A stretch of 64,000 bases of DNA, taken from positions 1 to 64,000 of the forward strand of contig DASXKN010000027.1 in NCBI GenBank assembly GCA_036496805.1. Reading direction: 5' to 3'. The DNA is from SZAS-103 sp036496805 (GTDB taxonomy: Bacteria > Pseudomonadota > Gammaproteobacteria > Xanthomonadales > Xanthomonadaceae). Positions 33,024-41,672 of this stretch are shown here, one piece after another. Below the pieces are notes generated by a model. That model ran no database searches. It was given only the letters and a program-made list of their open reading frames with translations, and was not told where the DNA came from. Position 1 is the first letter of the stretch, and every line of letters begins with the position of its first letter. Position numbers and translations under genes: made by a program.

Positions 33024-35294
33024 ATGAGTGCGCAACCGACCGCGACGACCGCGCCCGCGCCCGAAGGCATGGTCAACATCGAGATCGACGGCGTCGCGAT
33101 GCATGCGCCGAAGGGCTCGATGATCATCCAGGCCGCCGACAAGGCCGGCATTCCGATCCCGCGCTTCTGCTACCACGAGAAGCTGCCGATCGCGGCCAAC
33201 TGCCGCATGTGCATGGTCGAGGCCGAGATGGGCGGCAAGCCGATGCCGAAGCCGCAGCCGGCCTGCGCCACGCCGGTGATGGACGGTATGAAGATCTACA
33301 CGCGTTCGCAACGCGCGCTCGGCGCGCAGCGCAACGTGATGGAGTTCCTGCTGATCAACCATCCGCTCGATTGCCCGATCTGCGACCAGGGCGGCGAGTG
33401 CGAGCTGCAGGATGTCTCGCTCGGCTATGGCCGCTCGGTGAGCCGCTTCCAGGAACGCAAGCGCGTGGTCGCCGACGAGGACCTCGGTCCGCTGGTCGCC
33501 ACCGACATGACGCGCTGCATCCAGTGCACGCGTTGCGTGCGCTTCACCGCCGAGATTGCCGGCACTTACGAGCTCGGCGGCATGTACCGCGGCGAGAACC
33601 TCGAGATCGGCACCTACGACGGCAAGCCGCTGACCACCGAACTGTCCGGCAACGTCATCGACGTCTGCCCGGTCGGCGCGTTGACCAACAAGGTGTTCCG
33701 CTTCAAGGCGCGCGCCTGGGAACTGATTGCGCGCGAATCGATCGGCTACCACGACGCGCTCGGATCCAACCTGTTCCTGCACACCCGCCGTGGCGAAGTG
33801 CTGCGCACCGTGCCGCGCGACAACGAGGCGGTCAACGAGTGCTGGCTGTCCGACCGCGACCGCTACTCGCACCAGGGCCTGTACGCGGCCGACCGCGCCA
33901 CCAAGCCGCTGGTCAAGGACGGCGAGGGCGCATGGCGCGAGTGCTCGTGGGACGACGCGCTGCTGCACGCCGCCGAGATCCTCAAGGCGAACCGCGGCGA
34001 CGCGCTCGGCATGCTCGTGCATCCGTCGACGTCCAACGAAGAAGGCACGCTGCTGGCGCGCCTCGCCGCGGGACTGGGCTGCGGCAACCTCGACCACCGC
34101 CTGCGCCGCAGCGATTTCGCCGACGCGCCGGTCGCCGAGGCCTTCGCCATGTCGGTTGCCGATGTCGAGAAGGCCGATGCGATCGTCCTGGTCGGCTGCA
34201 ATCCGCGCAGCGAGATGCCGCTGCTGTCGCATCGCATCCGCAAGGCGGTCAAGCGCGGCGCGAAGGTGTATGCGATCAACCCGGTCGATTTCGACTTCGC
34301 GCACCCGGTCGCCGACAAGCGCATCGTCAGGCCCTCGCAGCTCGCGGCGGCGGTGCAGGGCATCGCCGACGGCGACGACGAGATGGCCGACGCGCTCGAA
34401 GCCGCGAAGAACGTGGTGGTGATCCTCGGCGAGATCGCCGAGACGCATCCGCAGGCCTCGCGCATCCGCGCCGCCGTGCGCGGCCTGGCTTCGTCCTGCG
34501 ACGCGAAGATCAACCGCATCCCGCCGGGCCCGAACGCGGTCGGCCTGGCGCGCGCGGGCGTACTGCCCTCGGCGCGCGACGCGCGCGCGATGCTCGCCGA
34601 GCCGCGCAAGGCTTACGCGATCTACGGCCTCGAACCGGGCCTGGATTTCGCCGACGCCGCAGCCGCTCGCAAGGCACTGGGCGCGGCCAAGGTCGTCGCC
34701 TTCAGCCATTTCGCCTGCGAATCCACGCGCGCGGTGGCCGACGTGATCCTGCCGATCGGCCTGCTGCCGGAGATCGACGCCACGCTGATGAATGTCGACG
34801 GCTTCAGGCAGTCCGTGACGGCGGGTGCGAAGCTGCCCGGCGAAGCGAAGCCGGGCTGGCGGGTTTTGCGCTCGCTGGGTGCGCAACTGGGCCTGGCTGG
34901 ATTTGATTTCATCGACATGGCTGGCTTGCGCGCGGGCATGAACGAGAGCGACATTTTTTCCGGCAGCGGCATCGCGCCGATGCCCGCGGCCGGGCAGGGC
35001 TTCGAGCGCATCGCCACCGCGCCGATCTATCGCGGCGACGCGGTGCTGCGCCGCTCGCCGGCCTTGCAGGCGCATCCGCTGACGAAGGCGCCCTGCGTGG
35101 TGCTGCATCCCGACGACGCGAAAGCCGCTGGCCTCGCCGCTGGCGCGATGGCGAAGGTATCCGACGGCAATGGCGCGGCCACGCTGCCGGTCGAGCTGTC
35201 GGCGCAGATCGCGAAAGGCTCGGTGTGGATCGAATCGTTCCACGCTGCGACGGCACCGCTTTCGCAGGGCATCGTCGAGGTGACGCGCGCATGA
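33024..35294 (+). CDS. nuoG: NADH-quinone oxidoreductase subunit G
   Basis: 75-kDa subunit of 756 aa and the largest of the peripheral arm. The N-terminal [2Fe-2S] ferredoxin domain has FCYHEKLPIAANCRMCMVE, followed by the His/Cys-ligated cluster region (HPLDCPICDQGGECELQD) and a further [4Fe-4S] site (CIQCTRCVRF with VDVCPVGALT). The remaining 530 residues form the molybdopterin-oxidoreductase-like domain, without a cofactor role here. Its stop overlaps the nuoH ATG (ATGA). Confidence 0.98.
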   Translation: MSAQPTATTAPAPEGMVNIEIDGVAMHAPKGSMIIQAADKAGIPIPRFCYHEKLPIAANCRMCMVEAEMGGKPMPKPQPACATPVMDGMKIYTRSQRALGAQRNVMEFLLINHPLDCPICDQGGECELQDVSLGYGRSVSRFQERKRVVADEDLGPLVATDMTRCIQCTRCVRFTAEIAGTYELGGMYRGENLEIGTYDGKPLTTELSGNVIDVCPVGALTNKVFRFKARAWELIARESIGYHDALGSNLFLHTRRGEVLRTVPRDNEAVNECWLSDRDRYSHQGLYAADRATKPLVKDGEGAWRECSWDDALLHAAEILKANRGDALGMLVHPSTSNEEGTLLARLAAGLGCGNLDHRLRRSDFADAPVAEAFAMSVADVEKADAIVLVGCNPRSEMPLLSHRIRKAVKRGAKVYAINPVDFDFAHPVADKRIVRPSQLAAAVQGIADGDDEMADALEAAKNVVVILGEIAETHPQASRIRAAVRGLASSCDAKINRIPPGPNAVGLARAGVLPSARDARAMLAEPRKAYAIYGLEPGLDFADAAAARKALGAAKVVAFSHFACESTRAVADVILPIGLLPEIDATLMNVDGFRQSVTAGAKLPGEAKPGWRVLRSLGAQLGLAGFDFIDMAGLRAGMNESDIFSGSGIAPMPAAGQGFERIATAPIYRGDAVLRRSPALQAHPLTKAPCVVLHPDDAKAAGLAAGAMAKVSDGNGAATLPVELSAQIAKGSVWIESFHAATAPLSQGIVEVTRA

Positions 35295-36364
35295 GCCCGA
35301 TCGTCGACCTGTTCGATCCCGTCCGCGAGATGTTCCTGCATTTCGGCACCATCGGCCTGGTGGTGTGGACGCTGCTGAAGATCATCGCCATCGCCCTGCC
35401 GGTGATCGTGGGCGTCGCCTTCTACGTGCTCTGGGAACGCAAGCTGATCGGCTGGATGCACGTGCGCCACGGGCCGAGCTACGTCGGCCTCGGCGGCCTG
35501 CTGCAGTCGTTCGCCGACGTGTTCAAGATGCTGTTCAAGGAATCGATCATGCCGGCGAACGCGCAGCCGTTCCTGTTCCGGCTGGCGCCGATGCTGGCGC
35601 TCGCGCCGGCGCTGGCGGCGTGGGCGGTGGTGCCGTTCGACGACGGCATCGCGCTGTCGAACGCGAACGCCGGATTGCTCTACCTGCTGTCGATGACCTC
35701 GATGGGCGTGTACGGCATCATCCTCGCCGGCTGGGCGTCGAACTCGAAGTACGCCTTCCTCGGCGCGATGCGCTCGGCCGCGCAGATGGTCAGCTACGAG
35801 ATCGCGATGGGCTTCGCCCTGGTCGGCGTGCTGCTCGCAGCCGGCAGCCTGAACCTCACCGACATCGTGCACGCCCAGGCCGGCCGCTTCGGCATCGGCA
35901 ACTGGTTCGTGTGGCCGCTGCTGCCGCTGTTCCTGATCTACTTCATCTCCGGCGTGGCCGAGACCAACCGCGCGCCGTTCGACGTGGCCGAGGGCGAGTC
36001 GGAAATCGTCGCCGGCTTCCACGTCGAGTACTCGGGTTCCGCGTTCGCGATCTTCTTCCTCGCCGAATACGCGAACATGATCCTGGTCAGCTTCCTGGTG
36101 CCGGTGCTGTTCATGGGCGGCTGGCTCTCGCCGTTCCCGGCGAGCGTCCCGGTCCTGGGCGCGCCGGGATTCTGGTGGCTGTTCGCCAAGATGTTCTTCT
36201 TCGCCAGCGCCTTCATCTGGTTCCGCGCCAGCTTCCCGCGCTACCGCTACGACCAGATCATGCGGCTGGGCTGGAAGGTGTTCATTCCCATCAGCATCTT
36301 CTGGATCTTCGTGGTCGCACTCCTTTCGTACTACGGCGTGATCGGCGGAGGAAACCCCGCATGA
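35291..36364 (+). CDS. nuoH: NADH-quinone oxidoreductase subunit H
   Basis: Membrane subunit of 357 aa with about eight transmembrane helices that connects the quinone pocket to the proton channels. Conserved elements include YVLWERKLIGWMHVRHGP, the charged loop at the quinone entrance, AETNRAPFDVAEGESEIVAG, and FIWFRASFPRYRYDQIMRLGWK. The start overlaps the nuoG stop by 4 nt. 46 bp separate it from nuoI. Confidence 0.98.
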   Translation: MSPIVDLFDPVREMFLHFGTIGLVVWTLLKIIAIALPVIVGVAFYVLWERKLIGWMHVRHGPSYVGLGGLLQSFADVFKMLFKESIMPANAQPFLFRLAPMLALAPALAAWAVVPFDDGIALSNANAGLLYLLSMTSMGVYGIILAGWASNSKYAFLGAMRSAAQMVSYEIAMGFALVGVLLAAGSLNLTDIVHAQAGRFGIGNWFVWPLLPLFLIYFISGVAETNRAPFDVAEGESEIVAGFHVEYSGSAFAIFFLAEYANMILVSFLVPVLFMGGWLSPFPASVPVLGAPGFWWLFAKMFFFASAFIWFRASFPRYRYDQIMRLGWKVFIPISIFWIFVVALLSYYGVIGGGNPA

Positions 36365-36410
36365 GCCGCATCGTTTCCCCGCGTCGGGTCGTGGATGGAG
36401 GACGCCGCGC

Positions 36411-36899
36411 ATGAACAAGATCACCTCCTACCTGCGCAGCCTGATGCTCATCGAGCTGGGCGCCGGCCTGTGGCTGACGCTGAAGTACCTGTTCAAGCCC
36501 AAGTACACGATGATCTACCCGATGGAGAAGATCCCGCAGTCGCCGCGATTCCGCGGCCTGCACGCGCTGCGTCGCTACCCGAACGGCGAGGAACGCTGCA
36601 TCGCCTGCAAGCTGTGCGAGGCGGTGTGCCCGGCGCTGGCGATCACCATCGATTCCGAGCAGCGCGCCGATGGCAGCCGCCGCACCACGCGCTACGACAT
36701 CGACCTGTTCAAGTGCATCTACTGCGGCTTCTGCGAGGAGTCGTGCCCGGTCGACTCGATCGTCGAGACCCACATCCACGAGTACCACTTCGAGAAGCGC
36801 GGCGAGAACATCGTCACCAAGTCGCAGTTGCTCGCGATCGGCGACCGCTTCGAGCAGGAAATCGCCGAGCGCCGCGCCACCGACGCGGCGTACAGGTGA
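36411..36899 (+). CDS. nuoI: NADH-quinone oxidoreductase subunit I
   Basis: Peripheral subunit of 162 aa with two [4Fe-4S] clusters, N6a and N6b, that pass electrons toward N2. The two ferredoxin motifs are CIACKLCEAVCPALAI and CIYCGFCEESCPVDSI. An amphipathic N-terminal helix touches the membrane arm. atggagg lies about 11 nt upstream of the ATG. nuoJ starts 4 bp after its stop. Confidence 0.98.
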   Translation: MNKITSYLRSLMLIELGAGLWLTLKYLFKPKYTMIYPMEKIPQSPRFRGLHALRRYPNGEERCIACKLCEAVCPALAITIDSEQRADGSRRTTRYDIDLFKCIYCGFCEESCPVDSIVETHIHEYHFEKRGENIVTKSQLLAIGDRFEQEIAERRATDAAYR

Positions 36900-36903
36900 C
36901 CGC

Positions 36904-37536
36904 ATGAACTTCCCCGATCTCGCCTTCTACCTGTTCGCCGCCGTCGCCGCGCTGTCGGCGCTCGCGGTGATCAGCCTGCGCAATTCGGTGCACGCCGCGC
37001 TGAGCCTGGTGCTGTGCTTCTTCAGCAGCGCCTGCCTGTGGATCCTGCTGCAGGCCGAATTCCTCGGCCTCGTGCTGGTCCTGGTCTACGTCGGCGCGGT
37101 GATGGTGCTGTTCCTGTTCGTGGTGATGATGCTCGACATCAACACCGAGAAGCTGCGCGAGGGTTTCGCGCGGCACCTGCCGGTGGGCGTGGTGGTGGCG
37201 CTGGTGATGGCTTGCGAGATGCTGGCGCTGGTGCGCGTGCGCGGCGAGAACCGCGCCGATTTCCCGGCCGGCGACCCGGCGACGAACGCCACCATGAGCA
37301 ACACCGCCTGGATCTCGCACGCGCTGTTCTCGCAGTACACGCTGCCGTTCGAGGTCGCCGCGCTGATCCTGACCGTGGCCGTGGTCGCGGCGATCCTGCT
37401 GACCCTGCGCCGCCGCGAGGGCGTGAAGACGCAGCACCCGGGCGAGCAGGTGCGCGTGCGCGCAGCCGATCGCGTGAGGGTGGTGAGGATGGCTGCCGAG
37501 AAACCCGCGGCATCGTCCGAGGAGAAGGCACCGTGA
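36904..37536 (+). CDS. nuoJ: NADH-quinone oxidoreductase subunit J
   Basis: Membrane subunit of 210 aa with five transmembrane helices. VLVYVGAVMVLFLFVVMML is the conserved helix with the pi-bulge. A polar C-terminal tail (about 40 residues, basic then acidic, ending EEKAP) extends beyond the last helix and is longer than in E. coli. The stop overlaps the nuoK GTG start by 4 nt (GTGA). Confidence 0.97.
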   Translation: MNFPDLAFYLFAAVAALSALAVISLRNSVHAALSLVLCFFSSACLWILLQAEFLGLVLVLVYVGAVMVLFLFVVMMLDINTEKLREGFARHLPVGVVVALVMACEMLALVRVRGENRADFPAGDPATNATMSNTAWISHALFSQYTLPFEVAALILTVAVVAAILLTLRRREGVKTQHPGEQVRVRAADRVRVVRMAAEKPAASSEEKAP

Positions 37537-37844
37537 GCACCATCACCCTCAACCACTACCTCGTGCTGGGCGCGATCCTGTTCGCGATCGGCGTGGCCGG
37601 CATCGTGATCAACCGCAAGAACCTGATCATCCTGCTCATGTCGATCGAGCTGATGCTGCTCGCGGTGAACATGAACTTCGTGGCGTTCTCGCGCTTCCAC
37701 GGCGACGCGGCGGGGCAGGTGTTCGTGTTCTTCATCCTCACCGTGGCCGCCGCCGAGTCGGCGATCGGCCTGGCCATCCTGGTGACCCTGTTCCGCAACC
37801 GCCGCGACATCAACGTCGCGGAAATCGACGAGTTGAAAGGCTAA
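37533..37844 (+). CDS. nuoK: NADH-quinone oxidoreductase subunit K
   Basis: Small membrane subunit of 103 aa with three transmembrane helices, related to MnhC antiporter subunits. Two buried glutamates of the proton path are visible in SIELMLLAVN and AAAESAIGLAI. The start is GTG, coupled to nuoJ. It is followed by a 220-bp gap with a dispersed palindrome before nuoL. Confidence 0.98.
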   Translation: MSTITLNHYLVLGAILFAIGVAGIVINRKNLIILLMSIELMLLAVNMNFVAFSRFHGDAAGQVFVFFILTVAAAESAIGLAILVTLFRNRRDINVAEIDELKG

Positions 37845-37918
37845 GGCAAGGCATGCGCAACGGAATCGTCCAAGAGGCGAGGGGTGGGATGCGCGAACTT
37901 GCCGCGCAACCTTCGATC

Positions 37919-38000
37919 CGTCATTCCCGCGTAGGCGGGAATCCACAGGTTGCCAGTGATGCAGCGGCGGGGGTGGATCCCCGCCTTCGCGGGGATGACG
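37919..38000. repeat. Palindromic dispersed repeat between nuoK and nuoL
   Basis: Arms cgtcattcccgcgtaggcgg through gaatccac (37919-37946) and gtggatccccgccttcgcgg through ggatgacg (37973-38000) are inverted copies around a 26-bp spacer. This is the common proteobacterial type seen also in half form at 4.15 kb. It sits in the nuo transcript. Confidence 0.9.
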
Positions 38001-38064
38001 AGCCACGGCTTCGCGCGCGTTCCCCGTTCCCCGTTCCCCGGTCCCTGCAGTGCGGAGCGCGTCA

Positions 38065-40098
38065 GTGATATCGCAAACCACATTGCTCATCATCGCCCTC
38101 GCGCCCCTGCTGGGCTCGGTCCTCGCCGGCCTGTTCGGCCGCCAGATCGGCCGCGCCGGCGCGCACACGGTCACCATCCTCGGCGTCGCGGTGAGCTGCG
38201 GGCTGTCGATGCAGGTGCTCTGGCAACTGATGCACGGCGCGCCGACGTACAACGCCAACGTCTACACCTTCTTCGACGTCGCCGGCTACTCGGCCCACGT
38301 CGGCTTCCTGATCGACCACCTCACCGCGATGATGATGGTGGTGGTGAGTTTCGTCTCGCTGCTGGTGCACGTCTACACGATCGGCTACATGGCCGAGGAC
38401 GACGGCTACCAGCGCTTCTTCAGCTACATCTCGCTGTTCACCTTCAGCATGCTGATGCTGGTGATGAGCAACAACTTCCTGCAGCTGTTCTTCGGCTGGG
38501 AGGCGGTGGGCCTGGTGTCCTACCTGCTGATCGGTTTCTGGTTCACGCGGCCGACGGCGATCTTCGCCAACCTCAAGGCGTTCCTGGTCAACCGCGTGGG
38601 CGACTTCGGCTTCCTGCTCGGCATCGCCGGCGTGCTGCTGTGGACCGGCTCGCTCGACTACGCCGAGGTCTTCGCCAAGGCGCCGGCGCTGGCGCAGATG
38701 CACACCGAAATCCTGTCGGGCCAATCCTGGTCGGTGCCGACGGTGATCTGCATCTGCCTGTTCGTCGGCGCGATGGGCAAGTCCGCGCAGGTGCCGCTGC
38801 ACGTGTGGCTGCCGGACTCGATGGAAGGCCCGACCCCGATCTCGGCGCTGATCCACGCGGCGACGATGGTGACCGCGGGCATCTTCATGGTCGCGCGGAT
38901 GTCGCCGCTGTTCGAGCAGTCGCAGACGGCGCTCGACTTCGTGCTCTTCATCGGCGCGACCACGGCCTTCTTCACCGGCCTGATCGGCATGGTCCAGAAC
39001 GACATCAAGCGCGTGGTCGCGTACTCCACGCTGTCGCAGCTTGGTTACATGACCGTCGCGCTGGGTTGCTCGGCGTACTCGGTGGCGGTCTACCACCTGA
39101 TGACGCATGCCTTCTTCAAGGCGCTGCTGTTCCTCGCCGCCGGCAGCGTGATCATCGGCATGCACCACGAGCAGGACATGCGCCGCATGGGCGGCCTGCG
39201 CAAGTACATGCCGATCACCTACGTCACCTCGCTGATCGGCACCCTGGCGCTGGTGGGCACGCCGTTCTTCTCGGGTTTCTACTCGAAGGACAGCATCATC
39301 GACGCCGCGAAGATCGCCTCCGAACACGGCGGCGGCGTGCAGCACTACGCCTACTGGTGCGTGCTGCTGGGCGTGTTCGTGACCAGCTTCTACAGCTTCC
39401 GCCTGCTGTACATGACCTTCCATGGCGAGGAGCGTTTCCGCCATCCGCCGCCGCACGACGAACACAGCCATGAGGAGCCGGCGGGCCATGACGACCACGG
39501 CCACCACGGCCCGGTCGAGCCGCACGAGTCGCCGTGGGTGGTGACCCTGCCGCTGGTCCTGCTGGCGATCCCGTCGGTGGTGATCGGCTACCTCACGGTC
39601 GGTCCGATGCTGTTCGGCCACTTCTTCGACGGCGCGATCACGATCGACGCGGGCAAGCACCCGGCGATCGCGACGATGACCGAGGAGTTCCATGGCCCGC
39701 TGGCCATGGCGCTGCACGGCTTCGCCGGACTGCCGTTCTGGATCGCGTTCTCCGGGTTCGCGCTGGCCACGTACATCTACCTGCTGCACCCGGCTCTCGC
39801 GCCGAAGCTGAAGAAGACCTTCGCCGTCCCCGCGCGGATCCTCGAGGAGAAGTACGGCTTCGACAAGCTCTGGATCGACGGCTTCGCCGGGGTCGGGGTG
39901 AAGCTCGGCAAGATCTTCTGGCGCGCCGGCGACGCCGCGGTGATCGACGGCATCGTCGTCGACGGCACCTCGCGCTTCATCGGCGCCTCCGCCAACGTGC
40001 TGCGCCGCCTGCAATCGGGTTACCTGTACCACTACGCCTTCGCGATGATCCTCGGCCTGATCGGGCTGCTGGCCGTCGTGCTGCGCTGGCCCGCCTGA
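38065..40098 (+). CDS. nuoL: NADH-quinone oxidoreductase subunit L
   Basis: Distal antiporter-like proton-pumping subunit of 677 aa, with about 14 core transmembrane helices plus the long lateral helix at the C-terminus. Conserved segments include FFGWEAVGLVSYLLIGFW with the functional Glu, MGKSAQVPLHVWLPDSMEGPTP with key Lys, and HAATMVTAGIFMVAR. A His-rich cytoplasmic loop (HDEHSHEEP, HDDHGHHGP) near 475-490 is typical of this group. The start was taken as GTG 38065, with GGAG about 8 nt upstream; GTG 38050 is an alternative. Confidence 0.96.
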   Translation: MISQTTLLIIALAPLLGSVLAGLFGRQIGRAGAHTVTILGVAVSCGLSMQVLWQLMHGAPTYNANVYTFFDVAGYSAHVGFLIDHLTAMMMVVVSFVSLLVHVYTIGYMAEDDGYQRFFSYISLFTFSMLMLVMSNNFLQLFFGWEAVGLVSYLLIGFWFTRPTAIFANLKAFLVNRVGDFGFLLGIAGVLLWTGSLDYAEVFAKAPALAQMHTEILSGQSWSVPTVICICLFVGAMGKSAQVPLHVWLPDSMEGPTPISALIHAATMVTAGIFMVARMSPLFEQSQTALDFVLFIGATTAFFTGLIGMVQNDIKRVVAYSTLSQLGYMTVALGCSAYSVAVYHLMTHAFFKALLFLAAGSVIIGMHHEQDMRRMGGLRKYMPITYVTSLIGTLALVGTPFFSGFYSKDSIIDAAKIASEHGGGVQHYAYWCVLLGVFVTSFYSFRLLYMTFHGEERFRHPPPHDEHSHEEPAGHDDHGHHGPVEPHESPWVVTLPLVLLAIPSVVIGYLTVGPMLFGHFFDGAITIDAGKHPAIATMTEEFHGPLAMALHGFAGLPFWIAFSGFALATYIYLLHPALAPKLKKTFAVPARILEEKYGFDKLWIDGFAGVGVKLGKIFWRAGDAAVIDGIVVDGTSRFIGASANVLRRLQSGYLYHYAFAMILGLIGLLAVVLRWPA

Positions 40099-40128
40099 TC
40101 GGCGGACATCGAGGAAGCTGGAATACGC

Positions 40129-41658
40129 ATGGACAACGTCTCGCCCTTCACGATGCCGCTGCTGAGCCTGTTGATCTGGATGCCGATCGTCGGCGGAGCC
40201 ATGACCATGGCGCTGGGCGACCGCCAGTCGGGTTCGCGCTGGTTCGCGCTGTTCATCGCCCTGGCCAGCCTCGTGCTGAGCCTGCAGCTCTACGACAGCT
40301 ACAACACCGCCGTCAGCGGGATGCAGTTCGTCGAGCATCACGCCTGGATCCCGAGCTACAGGGTCAACTACGCGCTCGGCGTGGACGGCATCTCGGTGGC
40401 GCTGATCGTGCTGACGTCGCTGACCACGGTGCTGGTGATCCTCGGCGCGTGGAACTCGATCAGCCAGCGCATGCACCAGTACCTCGCCGCGTTCCTGGTC
40501 CTGCAGGGCGTGATGGTCGGCGTGTTCTGCGCGCTCGACGCGATGCTGTTCTACGTGTTCTTCGAAGCGATGCTGATCCCGATGTTCATCATCATCGGCG
40601 TCTGGGGCGGCCCGCGGCGCGTGTACGCCAGCATCAAGTTCTTCCTCTACACCTTCCTCGGCTCGATCTTCATGCTGATCGGGCTGATCTACCTGTACCT
40701 GAAGGCCGGCAGCTTCGACCTCGCCGCGTTCCGCGCGCTGCCGCTGACGCTGCCCGAGCAGACCTGGCTGTTCTTCGCCTTCCTGATCGCGTTCGCGGTG
40801 AAGGTGCCGATGTTCCCGGTGCACACCTGGTTGCCGGATGCGCATGTGGAGGCGCCGACCGGCGGCTCGGTGATCCTGGCGGCGATCATGCTGAAGATCG
40901 GCGGGTATGGATTCCTGCGCTTCTCGCTGCCGATCCTGCCCGATGCAAGCGACCACTGGGCCTGGCTGATCGTCGCGCTGTCGCTGATCGCGGTGATGTA
41001 CATCGGCCTGGTCGCCCTGGTGCAGGACGATATGAAGAAGCTGATCGCGTACTCGTCGATCGCGCACATGGGCTTCGTCACCCTCGGCGTGTTCATCGGG
41101 CCGGCGCTGGTGCGCGCGCTGGCCCACCCGCAGGCAGCGGAACTGGGCGTGCAGGGCGCGATGGTGCAGATGATCTCGCATGGCTTCGTGTCCGGCGCGA
41201 TGTTCTCCTGCGTCGGCGTGCTCTACGACCGCATGCACTCGCGCATGATCCGCGACTACGGCGGTGTGGTGAACACGATGCCGTGGTTCGCCGCGTTCTT
41301 CGTCTTCTTCGCGATGGCCAACTGCGGCCTGCCGGGCACCTCGGGCTTCGTCGGCGAGTTCATGGTGATCCTCGCCGCCTTCCAGCGCAGTCCGCTGATC
41401 GCCTTCGGCGCGGCCACCACGCTCGTGCTGGGCGCGGCCTACACGCTGTGGCTGGTCAAGCGCGTGGTGTTCGGCAAGCCCGGCAACGACCATGTCCGCG
41501 AACTGAAGGACATCAACCTCCGCGAGGCCATCGTGCTGGGCACGTTCGCCGTCGGCGTGTTGCTGGTAGGCGTGTATCCGAAACCCCTGACCGACCTGAT
41601 GGGGCCTGCGGTTTCGCAGATCACCGCCGGCATGGCCACCAGCAAGCTGCCTCACTGA
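40129..41658 (+). CDS. nuoM: NADH-quinone oxidoreductase subunit M
   Basis: Antiporter-like proton-pumping subunit of 509 aa with 14 predicted helices. LFYVFFEAMLIPMFIIIGVWGG carries the conserved Glu; VKVPMFPVHTWLPDAHVEAPT and IAYSSIAHMGFV are family signatures. The RBS gaggaag precedes the ATG by about 12 nt. It lies between nuoL and nuoN with 30- and 14-bp gaps. Confidence 0.98.
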   Translation: MDNVSPFTMPLLSLLIWMPIVGGAMTMALGDRQSGSRWFALFIALASLVLSLQLYDSYNTAVSGMQFVEHHAWIPSYRVNYALGVDGISVALIVLTSLTTVLVILGAWNSISQRMHQYLAAFLVLQGVMVGVFCALDAMLFYVFFEAMLIPMFIIIGVWGGPRRVYASIKFFLYTFLGSIFMLIGLIYLYLKAGSFDLAAFRALPLTLPEQTWLFFAFLIAFAVKVPMFPVHTWLPDAHVEAPTGGSVILAAIMLKIGGYGFLRFSLPILPDASDHWAWLIVALSLIAVMYIGLVALVQDDMKKLIAYSSIAHMGFVTLGVFIGPALVRALAHPQAAELGVQGAMVQMISHGFVSGAMFSCVGVLYDRMHSRMIRDYGGVVNTMPWFAAFFVFFAMANCGLPGTSGFVGEFMVILAAFQRSPLIAFGAATTLVLGAAYTLWLVKRVVFGKPGNDHVRELKDINLREAIVLGTFAVGVLLVGVYPKPLTDLMGPAVSQITAGMATSKLPH

Positions 41659-41672
41659 CGAGATAGACGACG

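Noticed and set aside
38062..41655. A 1197-codon open frame antisense to nuoL and nuoM
   Set aside because: It is a high-G+C shadow: its translation is low-complexity His/Arg/Asp/Gln sequence without domains, while the opposite strand encodes clear NuoL and NuoM.
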